A stretch of DNA of 64,000 bases from Dryocola boscaweniae (GTDB taxonomy: Bacteria; Pseudomonadota; Gammaproteobacteria; Enterobacterales; Enterobacteriaceae). The notes beneath the pieces were generated by a model. That model was given only the letters and a program-made list of their open reading frames with translations. It did not search any database and was not told the origin of the DNA. A program made the position numbers and the translations under genes. Each line of letters opens with the position of its first letter. The stretch's first letter is position 1. The DNA is taken from assembly GCF_025215095.1 (NCBI RefSeq), contig NZ_JALHAP010000079.1, positions 124,001-188,000 of the forward strand. Reading direction: 5' to 3'. Shown here one piece after another: positions 10,260-21,505 of the stretch.

Positions 10260-10289
10260 GTAGGGTGGAAAAGCGAAGCGTCATCCATC
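10260..10289. repeat. REP-like palindrome, single degenerate unit
   Basis: GTAGGGTGGAAAAGCG...GCGTCATCCATC is a variant of the repeat seen elsewhere in the window, located between gcvP and ygfF. Confidence 0.65.
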
Positions 10290-10304
10290 ATGTAAAGCAA
10301 TTAA

Positions 10305-10327
10305 GGGCACCCCGGTGCCCTTTGTGT
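10305..10327 (+). terminator. intrinsic terminator of the gcv operon
   Basis: GGGCACC-CC-GGTGCCC followed by TTTGTGTT, about 100 bp after gcvP and 30 bp before ygfF. The stem is strong and the T-tract modest. Confidence 0.55.
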
Positions 10328-10349
10328 TACCTGGACATCTGGAGGAAAC

Positions 10350-11093
10350 ATGGCAACAGTTCTGGTCACCGGCGGCAGCCGCGGCATTGGCAAGGCAACC
10401 GCCATTCTGCTTGCCCGGCACGGTTATAAAGTCGTAATTAACTACCTGCGTAACAAACAGGCCGCTGATGAGGTGGTCAATACCATTCGCGCTACGGGCG
10501 GCGAAGCGCTGGCTATCAAAGCGGACATCGCCGATGAACTGCAGGTGCTGGCAATGTTTGCTGAAATCGACAACGCCTTTGGCGCGGTTACCGCGCTGGT
10601 CAATAACGCCGGCATTCTCTTCCAGCAATCCACTATCGAAAACCTGACGGCAGACCGTATCAACCGCGTGCTGGCGACTAACGTTACGGGCTATTTCCTT
10701 TGCTGCCGTGAAGCAGTCAAACGCATGGCTTATCGCCACGGCGGAGAAGGCGGTTCGATTGTTAACGTTTCTTCCGCTGCGGCACGCCTGGGTTCGCCGG
10801 GTGAATATGTCGATTACGCAGCTTCAAAAGGAGCGATAGATACGCTAACCACCGGGCTTTCGCTGGAAGTCGCGGCGCAGGGTATTCGCGTTAACTGCGT
10901 ACGTCCCGGGTTTATCTATACCGATATGCATGCAACCGGCGGTGAAGCCGGAAGAGTTGATCGCGTGAAATTTTCTCTGCCCATGCAGCGTGGCGGGCAA
11001 CCGGAAGAAGTTGCGCAGGCAATCGTCTGGTTATTAAGCAGCAAAGCGTCTTATGTTACAGGCAGCTTTATTGATTTGGCCGGAGGGAAGTAG
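10350..11093 (+). CDS. ygfF: short-chain dehydrogenase/reductase YgfF
   Basis: A 247-residue SDR-family oxidoreductase. It has the NAD(P)-binding motif TGGSRGIGKA (residues 7-16), the NNAG motif in LVNNAGIL, the catalytic serine in NVSSAAAR and the YAASKGA Tyr-Lys pair. A glycine-rich C-terminus, SFIDLAGGK, closes the protein. The substrate is unknown. The ATG is preceded by TGGAGGAAAC. In E. coli ygfF is also next to gcvP. It lies downstream of the gcv terminator. Confidence 0.9.
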   Translation: MATVLVTGGSRGIGKATAILLARHGYKVVINYLRNKQAADEVVNTIRATGGEALAIKADIADELQVLAMFAEIDNAFGAVTALVNNAGILFQQSTIENLTADRINRVLATNVTGYFLCCREAVKRMAYRHGGEGGSIVNVSSAAARLGSPGEYVDYAASKGAIDTLTTGLSLEVAAQGIRVNCVRPGFIYTDMHATGGEAGRVDRVKFSLPMQRGGQPEEVAQAIVWLLSSKASYVTGSFIDLAGGK

Positions 11094-11176
11094 CGCCAGA
11101 GTTCAACAAAATGTGACAACTTCCAGCGTGCTTGTTGTGTAGACTTTCAACACGACGTGCGTGTGGGAGTAGGCAA

Positions 11177-11890
11177 GTGAATCAGGCGAAAAAGCTGTTA
11201 ATAGTGGAAGACGATGAAAATATCGCCGAGCTTTTACAATTGCATCTGCGGAAAGAAGGTTTTGAGATAGCCCATGCCGCAGATGGTAATACCGGCATGG
11301 ATAAGCTTAAGCAGGGCGGATGGGATGCGTTAATTCTCGATCTGATGCTGCCAGGCGTGGACGGGCTGGAAATTTGCCGCTTTGCACGCACCATGACCCG
11401 CTATACGCCGATTATCATTATCAGCGCCCGTTCAGGTGAAACGCACAGGGTGCTTGGCCTTGAACTTGGCGCTGATGACTATCTTGCCAAGCCCTTTTCC
11501 ATGCTGGAACTGGTGGCGCGCGTTAAAGCGTTATTTCGCCGCCAGGAGGCGATGAGCCAGAATTTGCGGCTTGACGCGGGCACGCTCACCTTCGGCACGC
11601 TGACTATCGATCCGCTGACTCGCGATGTGCAGCTTAACAATGTTCCTGTTGATCTCACGCCACGCGAATTCGATCTGCTCTATTTCTTTGCCAGAAACCC
11701 GGAAACCGTCTTCTCCCGCCTGAACCTGCTTAATCAGGTGTGGGGATATGAGCATGAAGGTTACGAACATACGGTTAATACGCACATCAATCGTCTGCGA
11801 ATCAAGATTGAAGACAACCCGGCGGAACCGAACTTTATCCGCACCGTCTGGGGTAAAGGTTACAAATTCACCGCACAGCCACGCGAGTAA
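11177..11890 (+). CDS. OmpR/PhoB-family response regulator
   Basis: A 237-residue two-component response regulator. The receiver domain (about 5-120) has the acidic pocket in VEDDEN, phosphoacceptor D55 in LILDLMLPG, and the conserved K of YLAKPF. The C-terminal winged helix (about 135-235) ends with the HINRLRIKIEDNP...GKGYKF pattern of the OmpR/PhoB class. The GTG at 11177 is preferred: the receiver domain begins directly after it, and the 15 codons upstream (from a TTG at 11132) are not conserved-looking. It is followed after 3 bp by the sensor kinase. I do not recognise the system; E. coli K-12 has no such pair here. Confidence 0.9.
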   Translation: MNQAKKLLIVEDDENIAELLQLHLRKEGFEIAHAADGNTGMDKLKQGGWDALILDLMLPGVDGLEICRFARTMTRYTPIIIISARSGETHRVLGLELGADDYLAKPFSMLELVARVKALFRRQEAMSQNLRLDAGTLTFGTLTIDPLTRDVQLNNVPVDLTPREFDLLYFFARNPETVFSRLNLLNQVWGYEHEGYEHTVNTHINRLRIKIEDNPAEPNFIRTVWGKGYKFTAQPRE

Positions 11891-11893
11891 CCC

Positions 11894-13360
11894 ATGCGAA
11901 CTTTTTCCCTTTCACAGCGCCTGACGCTGGTATTTGCAATTTTGCTTTTCGCCTCCTGCGCGCTCATGGGCTGGATGCAGGTTCGCACCAGCACGCAATA
12001 CAGTCAGGCGGTTATTCAGCAGCTCTCAAGCAATCTCGCACAGCATATCAACCAGAGCTATCCGCTGCTCGGTAAGGACGGGCTTAACAAAGACTCGGTT
12101 CGCACGTTGTTTGACCATTTGATGTCGGTCAATCCAAGCGTTGAGGTTTACCTGCTTGATAAAGAAGGCAATATCATTGGCGATGCGGCGCCGGATGGAC
12201 ACATAAAACGCCAGCGGGTCGATTTAGCCCCCATTCAGGCTGCTTTAAACGAGCAGAAATATCCCGTTTACGGCGACGATCCGCGCAGCATCGACTCCAG
12301 GAAAGTATTTAGCGTGGCGCCGATGCTTCAGGACGGACAGCTCAGAGGCTATCTTTACGTGATCCTGCTGGGGGAAAACTACAGCGCGCTAAATAACGAC
12401 GCGCACTTTAACGCGCTGCTGAAGATCGTGCTGATCTCAATCAGCCTTGTCGCCTTGCTTGGCATGATAGTCGGGGGACTGGCTTTCCGCTGGATAACTC
12501 GCCCGCTGCGCGATCTGTCCCGTCAGGTCCACGCGCTTGAGATGGGCGGCATAGAAGAGATGCAGACGATGGCCGCGCTTCCTCTTAGCAATGAGAAAGG
12601 CAAAGATGAAATCGGTCTGCTGCGTCAGGGGGTTATCAGCATGGCCCGGCGCATTGCCGAGCAGTGGCATCGTTTATCTCAGCAAGACCAGCTTCGCCGT
12701 GAATTTATCGCTAATATTTCCCATGACCTGCGCACGCCGCTGACTTCGCTGCATGGCTATCTTGAGAGCCTGTCCGTCATGTCCGCCACGCTTTCTGAAG
12801 CGGACAAAAAACGCTATCTGGACATTGCGCTTGGCCAGAGCCAAAAAGTAGGGGCTCTGGCGCAGTCCTTGTTTGAACTTGCGCGTCTGGAATATGGCGT
12901 GGTGAAACCGCAAAAAGAGCAGTTTTCTCTCGCTGAGCTTTTGCAGGACGTCTTTCAGAAATTTGAACTGGCCGCGCAAACCCGCCAGCAGCAGATGCTG
13001 GCGGATATTCAGCCCGGTTTGCCGCTGATAGATGCCGATCTCGGCATGATAGAGCGCATTTTTACCAATCTGCTTGATAATGCGATTCGTCACGTGCCGG
13101 AGCAGGGCACTATAGCCGTACGCGTATGGAAAGAAGGCGAGAAAGTGCTGGTTCAGGTGAGCGATAACGGACCGGGTATTCCGCAGGAGCTTAAAGAAGG
13201 GCTGTTCGTTCGCCCTTCGATTGCCAGTCAGTCGCGGCTACGAGCAGGCGGTCTGGGATTAATGATTGTACGCCAGATGCTGCAGCTTCACGGCAGCGAC
13301 ATTACGCTTGTGGAAAAGCCTGAATGCGGGGCGTGTTTCCGGTTTGCTCTGCCAGTTTAA
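11894..13360 (+). CDS. sensor histidine kinase partner of the 11177 regulator
   Basis: A 488-residue inner-membrane kinase. TM1 is about residues 8-28, a periplasmic sensor region about 30-175, TM2 about 176-198, HAMP about 200-252, and the phosphoacceptor is H277 in FIANISHDLRTPLTSLHGY. The ATPase core shows the N-box TNLLDNAIRHV, DNGPGIP and GGLGLMIVRQM. The periplasmic part has a PAS/dCache-like composition (VEVYLLDKEGNIIGDAAPDG), suggesting direct ligand sensing, but the ligand is unknown. It starts 3 bp after the regulator stop, so the two are one operon. It is convergent with bglA, with a triple REP element between. Confidence 0.9.
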   Translation: MRTFSLSQRLTLVFAILLFASCALMGWMQVRTSTQYSQAVIQQLSSNLAQHINQSYPLLGKDGLNKDSVRTLFDHLMSVNPSVEVYLLDKEGNIIGDAAPDGHIKRQRVDLAPIQAALNEQKYPVYGDDPRSIDSRKVFSVAPMLQDGQLRGYLYVILLGENYSALNNDAHFNALLKIVLISISLVALLGMIVGGLAFRWITRPLRDLSRQVHALEMGGIEEMQTMAALPLSNEKGKDEIGLLRQGVISMARRIAEQWHRLSQQDQLRREFIANISHDLRTPLTSLHGYLESLSVMSATLSEADKKRYLDIALGQSQKVGALAQSLFELARLEYGVVKPQKEQFSLAELLQDVFQKFELAAQTRQQQMLADIQPGLPLIDADLGMIERIFTNLLDNAIRHVPEQGTIAVRVWKEGEKVLVQVSDNGPGIPQELKEGLFVRPSIASQSRLRAGGLGLMIVRQMLQLHGSDITLVEKPECGACFRFALPV

Positions 13361-13376
13361 GAGGCTAAAACTTTAT

Positions 13377-13503
13377 GTCGGGTGGCGCTAGCGCTTACCC
13401 GACCTACGGAAGCACCCGAAACGTAGGGTGGATGGCGCTGACGCTTACCCGACCGCCGAAAGTATTCGAAACGTAGGGTGGATAAGCGCAGCGCCATCCA
13501 CCG
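13377..13503. repeat. three REP-like palindromes in tandem
   Basis: Units at 13377-13409, 13423-13455 and 13473-13503, separated by similar spacers (AAGCACCCGAAAC and AAGTATTCGAAAC). The first two read GTxGGGTGG...CTTACCCGACC and the third GTAGGGTGGATAAGCG...GCCATCCACCG. The array fills the space between the convergent kinase gene and bglA and may act as a bidirectional terminator or mRNA stabiliser. Confidence 0.8.
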
Positions 13504-13511
13504 TTTACTGA

Positions 13512-14995
<1,484 letters not shown>

Positions 14996-15108
14996 AAATG
15001 ATGCTGCGTTAATTAGCTCTGTCGTGGAGTCTAACAAATGAGATTTAATTGTCACGATATAACAAATGGCGACGCTTGTGATTTGTTACAGCTAAAAAAC
15101 AATATGTT

Positions 15109-15840
15109 TTATTCTGCCATTTTTTTCGCCAGCTTGCGGCCAATGGTTTCTAAAATATATATAACGGGGATTTGCGTCGTGATGTCATAAACTCCGCCTA
15201 CGCGGGTCAGCGGAATATGCCAGGAAATATTAAAGTCGGCAAGCCTTGCCAGAGAAGAGTTCTCGTGGCTGGTGACCGACAATACCTTGCAATTGTGCAG
15301 GCTAAACTGGCTGGCAAAGCGCAGGATTTCTTCTGTTTCACCCGAAACGGAGAGCACGATTGCGAGCGCGTTTTTTGCCATATCGTTAGTCACGGGAAAA
15401 TAAGGATCGTCAATATGATTACTAAATTTTCCGACGTTAGAAAAGAAACGTGCGCCATATTTTGCTAAAGCGCCAGAGGTCCCAGCGCCGACAAATATAA
15501 TTCGCTCTGAAGAACAAATAATATCGACCGCATGATCGATTAAATTATCGAAATCTTCATTGTTAGTGCTTTTAAAAAAACTGATTATTTCGCTGGGGCC
15601 AAAATTAACCAACTGCTCATCGTTTTGTTCCAGATATAATTTAAAACGTACGCGAAACTCGGAATAACCTTCGCAGTTCAGCTTGCGGCAAAAGCGCAGC
15701 ACGGTGGTCGTGGAAACTCCCGCGCCGTCGGCCAGTTCGCGGATGGTCATATACATCACTTTGTCACGATTTTTAATGACATAGTTGTAGACCATCATTT
15801 CCAGGCCGTTGAGATTAGCAATCGCCGCGTGAGTAAACAT
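15109..15840 (-). CDS. RpiR/MurR-family transcriptional regulator
   Basis: A 243-residue regulator with an N-terminal helix-turn-helix (about 25-65: MTIRELADGAGVSTTTVLRF) and a C-terminal SIS sugar-phosphate-binding domain (about 105-225: IIFVGAGTSGALAKYGARF, then VLSVSGETEEI). Such regulators respond to phosphosugars. It is upstream of bglA in the same direction with 163 bp between, so it probably controls bglA in response to a phospho-glucoside. E. coli K-12 has no such gene beside bglA. The ATG at 15840 has AGGAAGAT upstream. Confidence 0.85.
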   Translation of the reverse strand: MFTHAAIANLNGLEMMVYNYVIKNRDKVMYMTIRELADGAGVSTTTVLRFCRKLNCEGYSEFRVRFKLYLEQNDEQLVNFGPSEIISFFKSTNNEDFDNLIDHAVDIICSSERIIFVGAGTSGALAKYGARFFSNVGKFSNHIDDPYFPVTNDMAKNALAIVLSVSGETEEILRFASQFSLHNCKVLSVTSHENSSLARLADFNISWHIPLTRVGGVYDITTQIPVIYILETIGRKLAKKMAE

Positions 15841-15882
15841 TGTACATCTTCCTGAGTTTCAGCCGTGAGCCGGTAAGAGAGT

Positions 15883-16479
15883 TTAGCGCAGCCAGCCTTT
15901 TTCCTGCGCACCATATAAATGGCTGACGACATGTTGCCATAATTCCGGCCAGCTTTCGCCCACCTGTGCATTGCGGGTTAATACTTGCTCAAGAGAAATA
16001 TTATTCTCGCGCCAGCTTTGTCCTTCATTATGTAGATTTTGCAGTATGGGCAAAATGCGATCCAGCGCGCTGGCAAAGCGTGCATCGGCGCTTATTCCTG
16101 CTTCGTATTCCAGCCAGAGTTTGAGAAATTCACGGCTCTGCGGCTCGGGTAATAAACCAAACAGCCGCGTTGCTGCAAGCGCTTCTTTTTCTGCGATAGC
16201 TTCGCGTGCGGCTAAATCATAAACCAGGACATCACCCACATCGATTTCAACAATGTCATGCAACAATGCCATTTGTACCACCCGTGAAATATTTACTTCT
16301 GCAGGTGCGAAAGGGGCAAAGCTCATCGCTGCAACGGCAAAATGCCAGCTATGTTCGGCTGAATTTTCTGGGCGGCCATGGCCGATTATCTTTGTACGTC
16401 GCTCAACGAGTTTGAGCTTGTCGATTTCCATCAGAAAATCAATCACATCGCTCATCTCGCCAAAAGCGTGGGGGGACAT
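15883..16479 (-). CDS. HD-domain hydrolase (HDDC2/YfbR-like)
   Basis: A 198-residue soluble protein with the HD metal-binding pattern: H in AEHSWHFA, the HD pair in ALLHDIVEIDVGD, and a later D in FASALDRILP. This spacing is that of the HDDC2/YfbR group of 5'-deoxynucleotidase-like phosphohydrolases. The substrate is not known for this member. It sits between the RpiR regulator (same strand, 42 bp downstream) and divergent yqfA. I recall no homologue at this place in E. coli K-12. The start at 16479 has a weak ribosome site; the in-frame ATG at 16455 (MSDVIDFLMEIDKL) is a realistic alternative. Confidence 0.8.
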   Translation of the reverse strand: MSPHAFGEMSDVIDFLMEIDKLKLVERRTKIIGHGRPENSAEHSWHFAVAAMSFAPFAPAEVNISRVVQMALLHDIVEIDVGDVLVYDLAAREAIAEKEALAATRLFGLLPEPQSREFLKLWLEYEAGISADARFASALDRILPILQNLHNEGQSWRENNISLEQVLTRNAQVGESWPELWQHVVSHLYGAQEKGWLR

Positions 16480-16481
16480 AG

Positions 16482-17291
<810 letters not shown>

Positions 17292-17298
17292 TGCGATT

Positions 17299-17317
17299 GC
17301 CCCCGCAGCGCAGGGGC
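17299..17317. terminator. hairpin between yqfA and ygfZ
   Basis: GCCCC(C)GCAGCGCAGGGGC forms a short GC stem between two convergent genes. T-tracts are poor on both sides, so it may be only partly effective. Confidence 0.4.
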
Positions 17318-17330
17318 ATTTGCCAGATGA

Positions 17331-18317
17331 TTAACTCTCTTCTAATGAATAAGGCAGTGGTTCGATGGCCAGCTCGCTGCCGCCATCTTCCCGTACACGG
17401 AAAACGCTGTCTGGTTCGAGATCGTTATTCATTACGGCCTGAATAAGCACACGTCCGTCGTCCAGATGGCTTGCGGCAAGTACTGTGCCGGTACGACGCC
17501 AGTTATCGCCCATTTTCATCTCAAGGTCTTCGCCAACTTCCGGCAGACGTGAAGCGCTGCCTGCGAGATACCAAAGCGCGCGTTTGTTAGCGCCACGAAA
17601 CTTCGCTCGCGCCACCATTTCCTGGCCGGTATAGCAGCCCTTTTTAAAGCTGATACCGCCCAGCGCCTGGAGGTTCGTCGCCTGCGGAATAAACTGAGCG
17701 CTGTTGGCGCTGTCAATCACCGCCAGGCCGCCTTCAATATCCAGCGCCAGCCATTGTTGGCTGTCATTAAGCTGCGCTTCACCGCGTAGGTTTTCGGTAA
17801 GCCGTTGCGCCGTGGCTACGTCGGTGACGAGCAGGAAACGCTCGGCTGGCAGGTTAAACCACAGCAGAGTGGTTGCGCCGTCCTGTACGACAGGATTTTG
17901 TGCGTCCGGCAGGGCCGCAAAAAGATTCGCCAGCGCTGCGCGAGCCTGAAAACCAGCAAGCCCCAACAGGACGCTTTCGTTGTCAGGCGTCATCGTAACC
18001 TTTGAGAACACGGCATACTTTTTCAGCTCCGAAAGCTGGGCTTCATAAAGGTTGCGACGTTCAATAAAGGCAAAACCTTCGCCGCGATGGAACAGGCGCA
18101 GGTTGCTCCACATCTTGCCTTTGGCGTCGCAATGGGCGCAAAGCAGATGTTGGTTGGATCCCAGCAGTGCTACATCGGCGGTGACCTGCCCTTGCAGGTA
18201 CTTTTCAGCGTCTGCGCCAGTCACATTCACTAGCGCCCAGTCATCGAGCGTCATCAGCGTCAGTGGCAGGCGAGCTGCGGCTGTAGGTTGACGGGGAGGA
18301 AACGGGTTGAAAGCCAT
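17331..18317 (-). CDS. ygfZ: tRNA-modifying, folate-binding protein YgfZ
   Basis: Supports iron-sulfur enzymes such as MiaB in a folate-dependent way; structurally related to GcvT. It has 328 residues. The hallmark KGCYTGQE motif is present with its cysteine at C228. The start [18 protein letters not shown] at 18317 is conserved with E. coli; the frame is open 38 codons further upstream without conservation. It is divergent from sdhE with 246 bp between. Confidence 0.95.
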   Translation of the reverse strand: MAFNPFPPRQPTAAARLPLTLMTLDDWALVNVTGADAEKYLQGQVTADVALLGSNQHLLCAHCDAKGKMWSNLRLFHRGEGFAFIERRNLYEAQLSELKKYAVFSKVTMTPDNESVLLGLAGFQARAALANLFAALPDAQNPVVQDGATTLLWFNLPAERFLLVTDVATAQRLTENLRGEAQLNDSQQWLALDIEGGLAVIDSANSAQFIPQATNLQALGGISFKKGCYTGQEMVARAKFRGANKRALWYLAGSASRLPEVGEDLEMKMGDNWRRTGTVLAASHLDDGRVLIQAVMNNDLEPDSVFRVREDGGSELAIEPLPYSLEES

Positions 18318-18563
18318 ATTTTGTCCTGGGTTATCCAACGGGTGAATGTCGTTAATGGTAAAAGAGCCACTCGCCAATGCAAGCAGTTTGATGACGCGAA
18401 TTGTGCCGTTTCGAGTTACCTCGCAGCGCAAATGTAACGATGTCGCGTTGCGGCTATTTCTCCAGAGTCAGTACGCAGATAGCAACATTCAGGTAATACA
18501 TGCGGCGAAAACAAGTTACACTAGCATTCGTATCTTACACGTCATTTAAGCAGGAAAGAGCAC

Positions 18564-18830
18564 ATGGATATCAATAACAAAGCCCGAATCCACTGGGCGT
18601 GCCGCCGCGGAATGCGCGAGCTCGATATTTCGATTATGCCGTTCTTTGAGTATGAATATGACACGTTAAGCGATGAGGATAAGCAGTTATTTATCCGCCT
18701 TCTGGAATGTGATGATCCCGACCTCTTTAACTGGTTGATGAATCATGGTGAACCGGCAGACTCAGCGTTGCAGCGTATGGTGAAGCTTATCCAAACACGG
18801 AATAGAGAACGTGGTCCTGTGGCAATCTGA
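18564..18830 (+). CDS. sdhE: succinate dehydrogenase flavinylation factor SdhE
   Basis: An 88-residue protein (formerly YgfY) that assists covalent FAD attachment to SdhA and FrdA. The RGxxE motif is present as RRGMRE at residues 14-19. It is nearly identical to E. coli SdhE, especially in [17 protein letters not shown] and the C-terminal [11 protein letters not shown]. Its 3' end overlaps ygfX by 20 bp, so the two are translationally linked. Confidence 0.97.
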   Translation: MDINNKARIHWACRRGMRELDISIMPFFEYEYDTLSDEDKQLFIRLLECDDPDLFNWLMNHGEPADSALQRMVKLIQTRNRERGPVAI

Positions 18831-19233
18831 TCTTCGCGTCTCCTGGCGGGCGCAGTGGTTATCCCTGTTAGCCCACGGGCTGCTTGCGTTAATTGTGCTG
18901 CTTCTACCCTGGCCGATGAGCTATACGCTTATCTGGATGCTTTTACTTTCTCTGGTGGTTTTTGACAGCGTACGCAGTCAACGCCGGATTCATGCAACAC
19001 ATGGCGAGATCAAACTGCTGACGAATTATCATCTGAAATGGCAGGATAAAGAGTGGGAAATAGTCGGCACGCCATGGATGCTGCGCAGCGGCATGATGCT
19101 ACGAATCCGCCAGACGCGGAAAACAAGATGCCAGCATTTGTGGCTGGCGGCCGACAGCATGGATATTGGCGAGTGGCGGGATTTACGTCGCCTGATGTTG
19201 CAACAGCAGGCGAGCGGTAACGGCCAGGCTTAA
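18811..19233 (+). CDS. ygfX: inner membrane protein YgfX
   Basis: Also called CptA; reported as the partner of SdhE and linked to FtsZ/MreB inhibition and prodigiosin control in other enterobacteria. The 140-residue product begins [18 protein letters not shown], as in E. coli, and has two adjacent membrane helices (about 16-57). A soluble C-terminal part has WLAADSMD. It starts inside sdhE in another frame. Confidence 0.92.
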   Translation: MVLWQSDLRVSWRAQWLSLLAHGLLALIVLLLPWPMSYTLIWMLLLSLVVFDSVRSQRRIHATHGEIKLLTNYHLKWQDKEWEIVGTPWMLRSGMMLRIRQTRKTRCQHLWLAADSMDIGEWRDLRRLMLQQQASGNGQA

Positions 19234-19240
19234 GCACCTG

Positions 19241-19762
19241 TCATGCGAACTTCTCAGCCATTTCACCCAGAATTTGCTCGCACCAGTTCTGAATGCGTTC
19301 ATCGCTCAGATCGTACTGGTTGGTTTCATCCAGTGCGAGGCCAACGAATAATTTTCCATCGGCGGTAATAGGTTTATCACTTGTAAACTCATAACCTTCA
19401 GTTGGCCAGTAACCGATAAATTGCGCACCGCGGGGAGCCAGTTTGTCGTGCAGCATACCCAGCGCGTCGAGGAACCATTCGCCGTAGCCTAGCTGGTCGC
19501 CCATGCCGTACAAGGCCACGAGTTTGCCTTCCAGATTCAGGTTATCCAGTTGATCCCAGATGGCTTCCCAGTCTTCCTGCAGTTCGCCAAAATCCCAGGT
19601 TGGGATGCCGAGGATCAGTACATCGTACTGTTCCATTTGCGCAGGGGAGTCATCTTTCAGGTTATGGAGCGTCACCAGCTCCGGGCCGATGATGTCACGA
19701 ATCTTTTCGGCAGCCATTTCGGTGTAGCAGGTGCTGGAGCCATAAAAAAGGCCAATGTTCAT
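19241..19762 (-). CDS. fldB: flavodoxin 2
   Basis: A 173-residue FMN electron carrier of the long-chain flavodoxin class. The phosphate loop is [11 protein letters not shown] near the N-terminus, and [17 protein letters not shown] and [18 protein letters not shown] supply the isoalloxazine loops. The length equals E. coli FldB. In E. coli fldB belongs to the SoxRS regulon; no soxbox was identified here. It is convergent with ygfX (7 bp between stops) and divergent from xerD. Confidence 0.95.
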   Translation of the reverse strand: MNIGLFYGSSTCYTEMAAEKIRDIIGPELVTLHNLKDDSPAQMEQYDVLILGIPTWDFGELQEDWEAIWDQLDNLNLEGKLVALYGMGDQLGYGEWFLDALGMLHDKLAPRGAQFIGYWPTEGYEFTSDKPITADGKLFVGLALDETNQYDLSDERIQNWCEQILGEMAEKFA

Positions 19763-19863
19763 AGCGATAACAACTCATTTAATAACGTGCAGGCTGGCAA
19801 GTGTACCAGATCCCATTACGCATCATGCATAATGGACAGAATTCAAGCTTAAGTGAGGCTTCA

Positions 19864-20760
19864 GTGGAACAGGATTTGGCTCGTATTGAACAGTTTCTTG
19901 ATGCGCTTTGGCTCGAAAAAAATCTGGCCGAGAACACGCTGACCTCGTACCGCCGCGATTTGAAAATGGTTGTGGAATGGTTAGAGCGTCACGGTTTAAC
20001 GTTATTGACGGTACAGGCGGGCGATCTTCAGTCGCTGTTTGCTGAACGACTGGAGGGGGGATACAAAGCCACCAGCTCCGCGCGCATGTTAAGCGCTGTA
20101 CGCCGTTTATTTCAGCATCTCTACCGCGAGAAAGCGCGCGATGACGATCCGAGCGCCTTGCTTTCATCACCTAAATTACCGCAGCGCTTACCAAAAGATC
20201 TCAGCGAAGCGCAGGTTGAGCGGCTGCTTCAGGCTCCATGTCTTGACCAGCCCATCGAGTTACGCGACAAAGCGATGCTGGAATTGTTGTATGCTACCGG
20301 CCTGCGCGTGTCCGAGCTGGTAGGTTTATCAATAAGCGATATCAGCCTGCGTCAGGGCGTGGTGCGGGTGATTGGCAAAGGGAATAAAGAACGGCTTGTG
20401 CCGCTTGGCGAGGAAGCCGTTTACTGGCTGGAAAACTATCTTGAGCATGGCCGTCCGTGGTTGTTAAACGGACAGTCTATCGACGTGCTGTTTCCGAGCC
20501 AACGGGCGCAGCAGATGACAAGGCAAACCTTCTGGCATCGCATCAAGCATTACGCGGTAATTGCGGGAATCGATAGCGAAAAACTCTCTCCGCACGTCCT
20601 GCGCCACGCTTTTGCTACGCATTTGCTGAACCACGGGGCGGATTTACGTGTCGTACAGATGCTTCTTGGGCACAGCGATTTGTCTACTACACAAATTTAT
20701 ACTCATGTAGCGACCGAACGTTTGCGTCAGCTACATCAACAGCACCACCCACGGGCGTGA
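19864..20760 (+). CDS. xerD: site-specific tyrosine recombinase XerD
   Basis: Acts with XerC at dif to resolve chromosome dimers under FtsK control. It has 298 residues, the E. coli length, so the catalytic residues fall at the standard places: R148 in ATGLRVSEL, K172 in GKGNKERL, H244 and R247 in HVLRHAFATH, H270 in LLGHSDLS and the nucleophile Y279 in TTQIYTH. The start is GTG at 19864 (VEQDLARIEQFLDALW); E. coli also uses GTG. First of xerD-dsbC-recJ; dsbC begins 22 bp on. Confidence 0.97.
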   Translation: MEQDLARIEQFLDALWLEKNLAENTLTSYRRDLKMVVEWLERHGLTLLTVQAGDLQSLFAERLEGGYKATSSARMLSAVRRLFQHLYREKARDDDPSALLSSPKLPQRLPKDLSEAQVERLLQAPCLDQPIELRDKAMLELLYATGLRVSELVGLSISDISLRQGVVRVIGKGNKERLVPLGEEAVYWLENYLEHGRPWLLNGQSIDVLFPSQRAQQMTRQTFWHRIKHYAVIAGIDSEKLSPHVLRHAFATHLLNHGADLRVVQMLLGHSDLSTTQIYTHVATERLRQLHQQHHPRA

Positions 20761-20782
20761 GTGCCAGAATAAAGGAATCATG

Positions 20783-21502
20783 ATGAAAAAAGGTATTTTG
20801 CTGCTCTCGTTGTTGGCGGCATCTGTCTCCGGTTTTGCTCACGCTGACGATGCGGCAATCAAGCTATCCCTGGCGAAGCTGGGCGTTCAAAATGCAGATA
20901 TCCAGGCCGCACCCGTTGCCGGCATGAAGACCGTCTTAACCGACAGCGGCGTGCTGTATGTGACCGAAGACGGCAAGCATATTATTCAGGGCCCGCTTTA
21001 TGACGTCAGCGGCGCGCAGCCGGTAAACGTCACCAACCAGTTGTTGACAGGCAAACTGAACGCGCTTGAAAAAGAAATGATTGTTTATAAAGCGCCCCAG
21101 GAAAAGCACGTTATTACCGTATTCACCGACATCACCTGCGGCTATTGCCACAAGCTGCATGAAGAAATGAAAGACTATAACGCGCTCGGTATTACCGTGC
21201 GTTACCTCGCGTTCCCGCGTCAGGGGCTGCAAAGCCAGGCCGAAAGCGACATGAAATCCATCTGGTGCGCAAAAGACCGCAACAAAGCGTTTGATGCCGC
21301 AATGAAAGGCGATGCCGTTCCTTCTGCGACCTGTGCAACCAATATTGCTAACCATTACAACCTTGGCGTGCAGTTCGGCGTGCAGGGTACGCCAGCTATC
21401 GTGCTGAGTAACGGTACGGTAATTCCTGGTTACCAGGGGCCAAAAGAGATGAAACAAATGCTGGATGCGCACCAGCAACTGAGCAAAGTAAGTGGTCAAT
21501 AA
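20783..21502 (+). CDS. dsbC: protein disulfide isomerase DsbC
   Basis: Periplasmic dimeric disulfide isomerase kept reduced by DsbD. The 239-residue precursor has a signal peptide ending near FAHA-DDAAI (about residue 20), an N-terminal dimerisation domain, and a thioredoxin domain with C119-G-Y-C122. A second cysteine pair is in IWCAKD and SATCAT. Two adjacent ATGs exist at 20780 and 20783; the second gives better spacing from AAGGA. recJ starts 3 bp after the stop. Confidence 0.96.
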   Translation: MKKGILLLSLLAASVSGFAHADDAAIKLSLAKLGVQNADIQAAPVAGMKTVLTDSGVLYVTEDGKHIIQGPLYDVSGAQPVNVTNQLLTGKLNALEKEMIVYKAPQEKHVITVFTDITCGYCHKLHEEMKDYNALGITVRYLAFPRQGLQSQAESDMKSIWCAKDRNKAFDAAMKGDAVPSATCATNIANHYNLGVQFGVQGTPAIVLSNGTVIPGYQGPKEMKQMLDAHQQLSKVSGQ

Positions 21503-21505
21503 CGG

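Noticed and set aside
11132..11176. TTG start giving a 252-residue response regulator
   Set aside because: The 15 extra residues (LCRLSTRRACGSRQ) do not fit the family N-terminus, and the GTG at 11177 opens exactly at the receiver domain.
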